The notes below the pieces were generated by a model. That model made no database searches and was not told where the DNA came from. It saw only the letters and a list, made by a program, of their open reading frames with translations. From contig NZ_FTOI01000005.1 in NCBI RefSeq assembly GCF_900156725.1, forward strand, positions 62,001-126,000: DNA of 64,000 nucleotides, written 5' to 3'. Of the stretch, positions 48,341 to 55,869 are shown one piece after another. Source of the DNA: Kaistella chaponensis (GTDB lineage Bacteria; Bacteroidota; Bacteroidia; Flavobacteriales; Weeksellaceae). The stretch's first letter is position 1; every line of letters begins with the position of its first letter. The position numbers and the translations under genes are program-made.

Positions 48341-50101
48341 TTAAAATTTATTTTTTAATTCATCCAGCGGAACTTCGATAAAACAGCGCTTTCCAGAGGG
48401 TAAATAATCGGGAAAACCTAATGCAGTAAAATCACGAATGACGTGTTCTGCATCAGTTTTATAAAGAAAATCAAATCTAGATTTACTTTGGATCTTGTTC
48501 CACTTGCTTTGGTAGAATTGAAGGAATTCTTCTTCCGTTCTGTATTCTAATATCTCGAAAAGCTCTTCCATGAATCTCATGACCTGCATTTCTTTTAATC
48601 CTTCTGGGACTGCATCGATTCGCAAAACGTTGTCATTGGCAATCACCATATCGAATCCTAAATCTGGCAAAAATTTCTTGATGGAGCGAAACTTATTTTT
48701 CTCCGTTTCATTCATGTGATACTCCAAAGAAAAAAGCAAAGTCTGCTTTTCGTTGCCGCGTTTTTTCTTGCCATTTCTTTCGCTCACCACCAAGCGGTGC
48801 ATTCTGCCTAAATCGAGCATCAATGTCTTTCCACCTTTATTAAAAAGCCAATAACCATTTGGTAGCCGCATCAGATCTTCATCAAAATCTTCGTCTTCAA
48901 AAAGGTTAATTTTCGAGGGTTCTGCTGAATTATTTTGTTGGTACATTTCGCCCATTGCAACACTCTCGGTCGCCGAAACCTTTTCTTCCAAGAAAGGATT
49001 ATAATTTCGGTCGACCAATATTTCTGGACTTTTATATTCGCCAGTCTTTTTGGTTTGATGGGTGAATGCGTCGATTGAAGTATCTCTATCGAAATCTAAA
49101 CTCGGCGCAACATTGTAAATTCCAAGCGATCTTTTGATGGTGGAGCGAATCAAAGCGAAAATAAGATTTTCATCTTCAAACTTCACTTCGATTTTTTGAG
49201 GATGAATGTTGACATCTACTTTCTCTGGATCTAATTCTAAAAACAGAAAAAAAGTAGGGATATATCCCGGCAAAAGCAAACCTTCAAAAGCTTCCTGAAC
49301 CGCCTTGTTCAAATAAGCGCTGCGAAAATACCTGCCATTTACAAACAAAAACTGTTCGCCCCGAACTTTTTTAGCTCCTTCTGGTTTTGCGGCAAATCCG
49401 CCCAGTTTGATCCATCCTAAATTTTCATTAATGGGAACTAAAAGCGGTTGCAATTTTCGGCCAAAGATTTCGACGATTCTTTGCAGAATACTCGATTTTC
49501 TTACCCGAAAGATAATGTCATCATTATGAAAAAGCTCAAAATCGATGTTTTCATGCGCCAAAGCAACGCGTTGAAACTCATCGATAATATGGCGAAATTC
49601 TACATTATTGTTTTTAAGAAATTTCCGTCTTGCCGGAACATTGTAAAAAAGATTTTTGACAAGAAAGTTAGAACCTTCCGTGGTTTGAATCGGCTCCTGA
49701 AACTGAAAACCACCGCCTTCAATATAAATATTTGTACCTGCTTTTGCGTCTTTCGTTTTCGTCTTGAGTTCCACCTGAGCAACTGCCGCGATGGAAGCCA
49801 ACGCTTCGCCCCGAAATCCTTTTGTAGAAATTCTGAAAATATCTTCGGTGGTACTTATTTTTGAGGTAGCGTGTCTTTCAAAAGCGAGGCGCGCATCGGT
49901 ATCGCTCATTCCGCTCCCGTTATCTACGACTTGGATCAGGTTTTTTCCTGCATCGCGAATGATGAGTTCTATTTTCGTAGCACCTGCATCTACCGCGTTC
50001 TCCATCAATTCTTTTACAATAGAGGCCGGTCGTTGCACCACTTCACCAGCAGCGATTTGGTTGGCAACATGATCCGGTAAAAGTTTGATAATATCTGACA
50101 T
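48341..50101 (-). CDS. mutL: DNA mismatch repair protein MutL
   Basis: Couples MutS recognition to strand removal. The 586-residue GHKL ATPase has IIKLLPDHVANQIAAGEVVQ, the ENAVDAGATKIE motif, DNGSGM, HATSKI and GFRGEALASIAAVA, then FVNGRYFRS. The C-terminal dimerisation domain lacks the metal-binding DQHA(x)2E(x)4E endonuclease motif: the matching place reads MLDLGRMHRLVVSER. The late CPHGRP motif is also absent (PSGKRCFIEVP). ATG at 50101 (MSDIIKLLP) is chosen over 50134. First gene of a four-gene operon. Confidence 0.95.
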   Translation of the reverse strand: MSDIIKLLPDHVANQIAAGEVVQRPASIVKELMENAVDAGATKIELIIRDAGKNLIQVVDNGSGMSDTDARLAFERHATSKISTTEDIFRISTKGFRGEALASIAAVAQVELKTKTKDAKAGTNIYIEGGGFQFQEPIQTTEGSNFLVKNLFYNVPARRKFLKNNNVEFRHIIDEFQRVALAHENIDFELFHNDDIIFRVRKSSILQRIVEIFGRKLQPLLVPINENLGWIKLGGFAAKPEGAKKVRGEQFLFVNGRYFRSAYLNKAVQEAFEGLLLPGYIPTFFLFLELDPEKVDVNIHPQKIEVKFEDENLIFALIRSTIKRSLGIYNVAPSLDFDRDTSIDAFTHQTKKTGEYKSPEILVDRNYNPFLEEKVSATESVAMGEMYQQNNSAEPSKINLFEDEDFDEDLMRLPNGYWLFNKGGKTLMLDLGRMHRLVVSERNGKKKRGNEKQTLLFSLEYHMNETEKNKFRSIKKFLPDLGFDMVIANDNVLRIDAVPEGLKEMQVMRFMEELFEILEYRTEEEFLQFYQSKWNKIQSKSRFDFLYKTDAEHVIRDFTALGFPDYLPSGKRCFIEVPLDELKNKF

Positions 50102-50176
50102 ATTTTTATAATCGCGACAAAAATAGTGATTCAAAAGGGGTTTATTGAATTATTTTTTGAAATAGTTGTTCCCCGA

Positions 50177-50896
50177 TTATTTATACTTCAGTCCGTCGAT
50201 TTGATCCGCGATCTTTTTAGCAATTTTCTCTGAAAGATTTCTTTGGTCAGAAAGATGTTTGAGAACGAAATCTCTTTTTTTTCTGATCACCATAAAATGA
50301 TAATCTTCCTCTTCCCAAATGCCATATTTTTCAAAATAAACCAATTCCAAATTGCTTTTCTCGAGATGTTGCATCAAAGGAAACAAATGCACTTCTTGAT
50401 CGATTACCTGTAAAGTTTCGGGACGATGTTTTTTAACATATCCAATATATTGCGGACTCGGAATATTGAGGGCGATCTGAGTAGTGTCTGTACAAATTTG
50501 GCTTAAATTTTCGAATAATTGTTCATGTTGATCCAGCGGAATATGTTCAATAACATCCATTAAAGTAATGAAATCGAAATCTGAATTTTGAGGTTGGTAT
50601 TTTACGACATCGCCGACTGACAAGAAAACATTTTTTTTCGCTTTCATTTCTTCCCGAGATACCGCGATGCTTTTTTCACTCAGATCAACCGCTTCGATCA
50701 ATCCGGAGGAAATTTTTTTGCCCAATAATTTCGTGAAAATTCCGACGCCACAACCTAACTCCAAAACTCTGGAATCTTCTTTTAATCCTAAATGGAGAAG
50801 TCTTTTGTATAAAGAGATGAGCCTTTCGTTGGCCCCGATCTTCAATTGGCGCTGCACAAATTCATCATAAAATTGGGATATTTCCTGCTGTTTCAT
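50177..50896 (-). CDS. class I SAM-dependent methyltransferase
   Basis: A 239-residue cytosolic methyltransferase. SAM-binding motif I VLELGCGVGIFTKLL (~residue 40), acidic end of strand 2 IEAVDLSEKSI, and FDFITLMDVIEHIPLDQHE. The fold matches Methyltransf_11/25 enzymes of the UbiE/BioC type, but no substrate signature is visible. Monocistronic. A TATTTTTA box on the minus strand at 50901-50908 is four bases from the ATG, so the message is probably leaderless. Confidence 0.85.
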   Translation of the reverse strand: MKQQEISQFYDEFVQRQLKIGANERLISLYKRLLHLGLKEDSRVLELGCGVGIFTKLLGKKISSGLIEAVDLSEKSIAVSREEMKAKKNVFLSVGDVVKYQPQNSDFDFITLMDVIEHIPLDQHEQLFENLSQICTDTTQIALNIPSPQYIGYVKKHRPETLQVIDQEVHLFPLMQHLEKSNLELVYFEKYGIWEEEDYHFMVIRKKRDFVLKHLSDQRNLSEKIAKKIADQIDGLKYK

Positions 50897-50900
50897 GTGG

Positions 50901-50933
50901 TAAAAATAAGGAATTTTTGTTTTTGTTTTTCAA
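50901..50933 (-). promoter_or_regulatory. promoter of the methyltransferase gene
   Basis: Minus strand TTG (50931-50933), 22 bp, TATTTTTA (50901-50908; one mismatch). Four bases separate the box from the ATG. Confidence 0.4.
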
Positions 50934-51099
50934 TGGTTAATCTGCTGCTGTTTTGTAGGCAACAAAATGATGTTGTAATGGTATTTTGGTTTGTTTGAAC
51001 GAAATCCATTAACGAAACACCAATTTAAAAGAAAACGGAATGTTGAGATTGCTTTTGCGAAATTCGGGACAAACTGTTCCTCGCGATGACCATTAAAAA

Positions 51100-51137
51100 C
51101 AAAAAACTTTCTGAAAAAATCCAGAAAGTTTTTTTTG
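51100..51137 (-). terminator. terminator of the prolyl oligopeptidase gene
   Basis: AAAACTTTCTG (51103-51113) pairs with CAGAAAGTT and following T (51122 on); A- and T-runs on both sides make it bidirectional. It begins 18 bp after the peptidase stop. The gap 50934-51099 shows only a REP-like weak hairpin around 51055-51090. Confidence 0.8.
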
Positions 51138-51154
51138 AAGTATTCAGCTTGAAA

Positions 51155-53269
51155 TTATTTCTTCAAAGTTTTAAAACCCATTTCAAACAAGCCAAAACTC
51201 AAGATATCGGCGTTTTCACCAATCACTTGTTCTGTACTTCTTCCCGCTCCATGACCTGCATTGGTTTCAATTCTCACCAAAACCGGATTTCCACAGGATT
51301 GTTTTTCCTGCAATTCTGCGCCAAATTTAAAAGAGTGCGCCGGAACAACGCGATCATCATGATCACTTGTAATGATCATGGTGGAAGGATAACAAACTCC
51401 TTTTTTCACTTGGTGAACCGGGGAATAAGATTTCAGATAATCGAACATTTCTTTGGAATCTTCGGCGGTTCCGTAATCGTAGCTCCAACCTGCTCCTGCC
51501 GTAAATTTATTGTAACGCAACATATCTAAAACACCAACACCCGGAAAAGCAACTTTCGCCAAATCTGGACGGATTGTCATGGTTGCTCCAACTAAAAGTC
51601 CGCCATTTGACCGACCGGAAAGTGCCATGAATTTTGGCGAGGTATATTTATTTTTCTGTAAAAATTCACCTGCCGCAATGAAATCATCGAAAACATTTTT
51701 CTTCTGCATTTTGGTTCCGGCATCGTGCCATTTCTTGCCGTATTCTCCACCACCGCGGATATTTGGAACGGCATAGATTCCGCCATTTTCCATCCAGACT
51801 GCATTCACTACCGAAAAAGCCGGTTGCAAACTGACGTTAAATCCGCCGTAAGAATAAAGGATGGTCGGATTTTTTCCGTTCAATTTCAAACCTTTTTTAT
51901 AGTTGATCATCATCGGGATTTTGGTTCCGTCTTTTGAAGTGTAGAAAACTTGTTCCGACACAAAATTTTCTGGATTGAATTTCACTTTTGGTTTCTGATA
52001 AACTTCCGACTTTCCAGAATCGGCGTTGAATTTATAAATCGTAGGTGGCGTAATATAATTGGTGAAAGAGAAATAAAGCTCTTTTTCTTTTTCCTTTCCG
52101 CTAAAACCACCCGCAGTTCCGACTCCAGGAAGAGCGATGGTGCGAATTAATTGGCCTTCGTAATTAAACTGTTTTACAGAAGTTACAGCGTCTTTCATAT
52201 ACTTTGCGAAAATAAAACCACCGCCTGTAGAAACATTCAAAACGTTTTCAGTTTCCGGAATCACATCGATCCAAACGGAAGGATTTTTAATATCAAATTT
52301 CACCAAACGCATATTCGGGGCATTTTGATCGGTCATCGCATAAATAAAATCACCTTTAGAATCCACGAAATCTGTATTGAACTCATATCCTTTTTGAATA
52401 GGGAGAAAATCGGTTTTATTTTGTACATCTTTAATGTACAGTTCATTTCCGTTGGTTGCTTCCGAAGCGTTTAAAATCTCGAAACGTTCGTCATCAGAAA
52501 CGCCGATTCCCATGTATCTTCTTTTGAAGTCATCACCACCAATAATCAGTTGATCAGCGCTCTGTTTCGTTCCTAATTGGTGAAAATATACTTTGTGTGT
52601 ATCGGTTTTGGCAGATAATTCTGATCCTTTTGGTTTATCATAACTCGAGTAGAAAAAACCTTGATCTCCTTTCCAAGAAGCGCCGGAAAACTTCACATCA
52701 ATGATGGTTTCATCAATCACTTTCTTCGTCAATGCATCGATGATGATGATTTTGTTCCAGTCACTTCCGCCTTCAGAAATCGAATATGCAACGAGATTTC
52801 CTTTTTTATTGAAAGAAACTCCGGCCAAAGAAGTGGTTCCTTTTTCGGAAAATTTATTGGGATCTAAGAAAACTTCGGTTTTCCCCGATTGATCTGTTCG
52901 ATACAAAACGGATTGCGCTTGAAGTCCGTCGTTTTTATAGAAATAGGTAAAATTGCCTTCTTTAAAGGGAGCTCCGATTTTTTCATAATTCCAGATCTCT
53001 TTCAATTGCGCGCGAATTTCTTCCCGAAACGGAATCTTCGCCAGGTAATCTTTTGTAAAAGTAACTTCCCGATTTACCCAATCTTTGGTGTCTTCTGCGC
53101 GATCATCTTCCAACCAGCGGTAAGAATCGTTTACTTTTGTTCCAAAATAATCATCAAAATGATCTATTTTTTTTGTTTCAGGATATTTCAAATTAGGGGT
53201 CATTTTCTGGGCGGTGTAATTTGCAAAAAGTAATCCGGCTGCACTTACCGCAATAGTTTTAAAATTCAT
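51155..53269 (-). CDS. prolyl oligopeptidase family serine peptidase (S9A)
   Basis: A 704-residue exported peptidase that cuts short peptides after proline. An N-terminal signal (FKTIAVSAAGLLFANYTAQ) is followed by KIDHFDDYFGTKVNDSYRWLEDD, the usual S9A start, a seven-blade beta-propeller region and the hydrolase domain. That domain has GGFNVSLQPAFS, RGGGEYGKKWHDAGT, Ser in LSGRSNGGLLVGA, Asp in TSDHDDRVVPAHSFKF and His in NAGHGAGRS. Periplasmic location fits the signal peptide. Together with the DPP7-like enzyme it suggests a peptide-based diet. Confidence 0.95.
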   Translation of the reverse strand: MNFKTIAVSAAGLLFANYTAQKMTPNLKYPETKKIDHFDDYFGTKVNDSYRWLEDDRAEDTKDWVNREVTFTKDYLAKIPFREEIRAQLKEIWNYEKIGAPFKEGNFTYFYKNDGLQAQSVLYRTDQSGKTEVFLDPNKFSEKGTTSLAGVSFNKKGNLVAYSISEGGSDWNKIIIIDALTKKVIDETIIDVKFSGASWKGDQGFFYSSYDKPKGSELSAKTDTHKVYFHQLGTKQSADQLIIGGDDFKRRYMGIGVSDDERFEILNASEATNGNELYIKDVQNKTDFLPIQKGYEFNTDFVDSKGDFIYAMTDQNAPNMRLVKFDIKNPSVWIDVIPETENVLNVSTGGGFIFAKYMKDAVTSVKQFNYEGQLIRTIALPGVGTAGGFSGKEKEKELYFSFTNYITPPTIYKFNADSGKSEVYQKPKVKFNPENFVSEQVFYTSKDGTKIPMMINYKKGLKLNGKNPTILYSYGGFNVSLQPAFSVVNAVWMENGGIYAVPNIRGGGEYGKKWHDAGTKMQKKNVFDDFIAAGEFLQKNKYTSPKFMALSGRSNGGLLVGATMTIRPDLAKVAFPGVGVLDMLRYNKFTAGAGWSYDYGTAEDSKEMFDYLKSYSPVHQVKKGVCYPSTMIITSDHDDRVVPAHSFKFGAELQEKQSCGNPVLVRIETNAGHGAGRSTEQVIGENADILSFGLFEMGFKTLKK

Positions 53270-53285
53270 GTGAAAAGGATTTGAT

Positions 53286-53293
53286 CAAAAATA
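53286..53293 (-). promoter_or_regulatory. -7 element of the prolyl oligopeptidase gene
   Basis: TATTTTTG on the minus strand is a perfect TAnnTTTG, 16 bp before the ATG; no matching TTG at 17-23 bp. Confidence 0.4.
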
Positions 53294-53464
53294 CCATTTT
53301 TTGGCGAAAGGGTAAAATGCCACATTCTAAAACACAGAACTGGATTCAATTTTTTCAATTTTAATAAAAATTAATGTTTAGCACCCCAACTTTAACAAAC
53401 TTTAAAATGAGTTTAGGGTTTAAAGGAATACAATTTGCTAAGTTTACCACTCACAATCTTTAAT

Positions 53465-53659
53465 ATGAAAAAAGAAACAGGAATATTGATAGCAGGAAGT
53501 TTAGGCTTATTTATAGGTTTAGGTTTCTTTGGAGTTCGAAAATTTTTATTGAAAAAAAGTAAAGAGTATAATGATTACTACAACGATTTTCACCGCCATT
53601 TTGAAAATAAACACCAAGACGAAAATCCTGATGGTGTGGAATTCTTGGCGATGCAATAA
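53465..53659 (+). CDS. small single-span membrane protein
   Basis: A 64-residue protein starting MKKETGILIAGSLGLFIGLG with one membrane segment (~residues 5-24) followed by a short charged cytosolic or periplasmic tail (KKSKEYNDYYNDFHRHFENK, ending VEFLAMQ). It recalls YtxH-like stress proteins in layout but has no firm family. ATG at 53465 is chosen; a start at 53435 is possible. A terminator follows at 53685. Confidence 0.65.
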   Translation: MKKETGILIAGSLGLFIGLGFFGVRKFLLKKSKEYNDYYNDFHRHFENKHQDENPDGVEFLAMQ

Positions 53660-53684
53660 ATCTTTTTTAAAAGTGTAAATGAAC

Positions 53685-53716
53685 AATCCTGTACCTAAAA
53701 AGTGCAGGATTTTTTA
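53685..53716 (+). terminator. terminator of the small membrane protein gene
   Basis: AATCCTG (53685-53691) pairs with CAGGATT (53705-53711) and T-run to 53715. Confidence 0.8.
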
Positions 53717-53813
53717 CTTTAAGCGAAGGCAATAAAATGAGAAGAAGCCAGAATTTTTCGGAAGAAATGGTTTTAAATAAACTTTTTAGCTATTTTTAAC
53801 AAAATTTTCAAAA

Positions 53814-55217
53814 ATGGTTCTGAGCAGAATTTGGAGTGCCTTTATTATCGTCGCAATTTTGGTAGCAAGTATAAAATATTTGGTTTCCGATAATTACAAA
53901 GCGATTTATAACGATATGGTCGTGGGAAAAAGTGGTGATACCGTACAAATTGCCACGAAAAAAAGTTCTGAAATTTCCCCATTTATTCAGAAAAACTTGC
54001 TTGCAAAAAAAGATTTTACTGAAAGTAGAATTCATTATAAAAGCGATTCTGCACAATCGAAAGTTAATGTTTATCGCGTTCAGCAAACCGATGGCGTTAT
54101 TGGAACGTCGGAAACTGCTGTAAAAATTTGTTTGGGATTAATCGGAATTATGACTCTTTTTATGGGTTTTATGAGCATCGCCGAAAAAGCGGGCGGTATC
54201 AATCTGTTATCAAGAATGATTCAGCCATTTTTCTCCAAATTATTCCCGGAAATTCCGAAAAACCACCCCGCTTTTGGACACATGTTGCTTAATTTTTCTG
54301 CCAATTTATTGGGTTTAGATAACGCTGCAACTCCTTTTGGATTAAAAGCGATGGAAAGTTTACAAACCATAAATCCCGATAAAGACCGAGCGAGCAATTC
54401 CCAAATTATGTTTCTGTGTTTGCATGCAGGAGGTTTAACATTGATTCCGGTATCTATTATTGCGATTCGAGCTTCAATGGGTTCTCATACTCCGACGGAT
54501 ATTTTTCTTCCGTGTATGATTGCAACTTTTGCAGCGACTTTGGCGGCAATGATCGTGGTTTCGCTTTATCAAAAAATTAATTTATTGCAACCGGTTGTAA
54601 TTGCTTATGTGGGTGGAATTTCTGCGATTATCGCTTTACTCGTGGTTTATTTGGTGAATTTGAGCAAAGAAGGTTTAGATGATTTCAGCAAATTATTAAG
54701 CAACGGAATTATTTTACTCATCTTTTTCGCTATTGTTTTGGGTGCGCTTTACAAAAAAATAAATGTCTTCGATGCCTTTATTGATGGTGCAAAAGAAGGA
54801 TTTTGGACTTGCGTGAAAATCATTCCTTATTTGGTAGGAATGCTGATCGCGATTTCTCTTTTAAGAACTTCCGGCGTTTTCGATGTTTTGATTGATGGAA
54901 TGAAATGGGTTGCTCAAGTCGTAGGTTTTGACACGAGATTTGTAGATGGTTTACCAACCGCTTTGATCAAACCACTTTCTGGTTCTGGAGCACGAGGAAT
55001 GATGGTCGATACGATGCAGACTTTCGGTGCAGACAGTTTTCAGGGAAGATTAGCCGCAGTTTTACAGGGAAGTTCCGACACCACTTTCTATGTTATTGCC
55101 ATCTATTTTGGCGCAGTTGGAATAAAAAACACGAGATATACCGTAACTGCGATGCTTTTGGCGGATTTAGTGGGAATTATTACCTCTGTAATTTTGGCGT
55201 ATCTATTTTTCGCTTAG
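53814..55217 (+). CDS. SpmA/SpmB-like nucleoside-recognition membrane protein
   Basis: A 467-residue inner-membrane protein that joins what are two genes in Bacillus, spmA and spmB. The first half has LIGIMTLFMGFMSIAEKAGG, FSANLLGLDNAATPFGLKAM and LHAGGLTLIPVSIIAIRASM. The second has FIDGAKEGFWTCVKIIPYLV, KPLSGSGARGMM and LQGSSDTTFYVIAIYFG, both Gate/nucleoside-recognition domains. A periplasmic loop of ~70 residues follows the first helix. Such fusions are common in Bacteroidetes; the transported substrate, if any, is unknown. Confidence 0.9.
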   Translation: MVLSRIWSAFIIVAILVASIKYLVSDNYKAIYNDMVVGKSGDTVQIATKKSSEISPFIQKNLLAKKDFTESRIHYKSDSAQSKVNVYRVQQTDGVIGTSETAVKICLGLIGIMTLFMGFMSIAEKAGGINLLSRMIQPFFSKLFPEIPKNHPAFGHMLLNFSANLLGLDNAATPFGLKAMESLQTINPDKDRASNSQIMFLCLHAGGLTLIPVSIIAIRASMGSHTPTDIFLPCMIATFAATLAAMIVVSLYQKINLLQPVVIAYVGGISAIIALLVVYLVNLSKEGLDDFSKLLSNGIILLIFFAIVLGALYKKINVFDAFIDGAKEGFWTCVKIIPYLVGMLIAISLLRTSGVFDVLIDGMKWVAQVVGFDTRFVDGLPTALIKPLSGSGARGMMVDTMQTFGADSFQGRLAAVLQGSSDTTFYVIAIYFGAVGIKNTRYTVTAMLLADLVGIITSVILAYLFFA

Positions 55218-55285
55218 TTCCTTTAAACTAGATTCGCACAACAATAATTTGCTTTAGTACATGATAAAAAATAATGCTAGAAAAT

Positions 55286-55422
55286 AAACCACAAAAGTTA
55301 CAAAAGCAATCGTTATTTTTTCATTTTAAAGAGAAAAAAAGACAGACTTTGATCTTATTTTTTCTTTAATACAAGATTTATTAAACTTTTTTTTAAAAAG
55401 ACTTTTGTGACTTTTGTGGTTT
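55286..55422. repeat. 137-bp palindromic intergenic element
   Basis: The ends are 21-bp inverted repeats with one mismatch: AAACCACAAAAGTTACAAAAG at 55286-55306 and its complement at 55402-55422. The interior is AT-rich with a second nested inverted repeat (AAAGAGAAAAAAAG against TTTTTTCTTTAA). No reading frame is inside. It resembles a small non-autonomous mobile element or REP-like repeat. The similar, decayed sequence at 35873-35968 may be another member. Confidence 0.75.
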
Positions 55423-55474
55423 AAAAAATGGTCATGACTAAACTAATTTACTTTAAAAATAAAAAATTTACAAA

Positions 55475-55864
55475 ATGATTCACGATAAAGATTATATCAT
55501 CAGAATAGTAAAACAGTTTTCAGAATTTGTTTCGAAAATGATTTTGGGCGGGAAAAATGAAGGCGATCTTGTAGAACTCCAAAGAGTTTTCGACACGAAT
55601 ATGAATGATACCTTCAAAATGGATTTTGAAACTTTAGCTTCGAAACCAACAGAGGAAATTATTGAAATCATTCATGCAAAGGAAAAAAATCATCATATTC
55701 CTTATTTCGAATTGTTGGGACATTTATTTTACTTTAAAAATAAAGAGCGTCCGAATCCTGATTTTACCCAAAAAGCCAAAGTTTTCTATGAACATTACTT
55801 GAAAACAAGCGGCATTTTTTCGTTGCCGATTGTGAGTAGAATTGGTGAATTAAATAAGGATTAA
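55475..55864 (+). CDS. conserved hypothetical helical protein
   Basis: A 129-residue soluble all-helical protein starting MIHDKDYIIRIVKQFSEFVS, with GGKNEGDLVELQRVFDTNM in the first third and YFELLGHLFYFKNKERPNPD followed by FTQKAKVFYEHYLKT near the end, the latter like a TPR helix pair. No catalytic motif. It ends 5 bp before the MutS-like membrane protein gene, so the two are probably co-transcribed, which is the only functional hint. Family not recognised with certainty. Confidence 0.7.
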   Translation: MIHDKDYIIRIVKQFSEFVSKMILGGKNEGDLVELQRVFDTNMNDTFKMDFETLASKPTEEIIEIIHAKEKNHHIPYFELLGHLFYFKNKERPNPDFTQKAKVFYEHYLKTSGIFSLPIVSRIGELNKD

Positions 55865-55869
55865 GTGGA

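Noticed and set aside
51020-51095. Short frame MLRLLLRNSGQTVPRDDH
   Set aside because: Eighteen codons within a weak hairpin; more likely a repeat fragment than a gene.
8699-55261. CTTTAGTACATG found at 8699-8710 and at 55250-55261
   Set aside because: A shared 12-mer is expected many times by chance in a 64-kb AT-rich window; flanks do not match.
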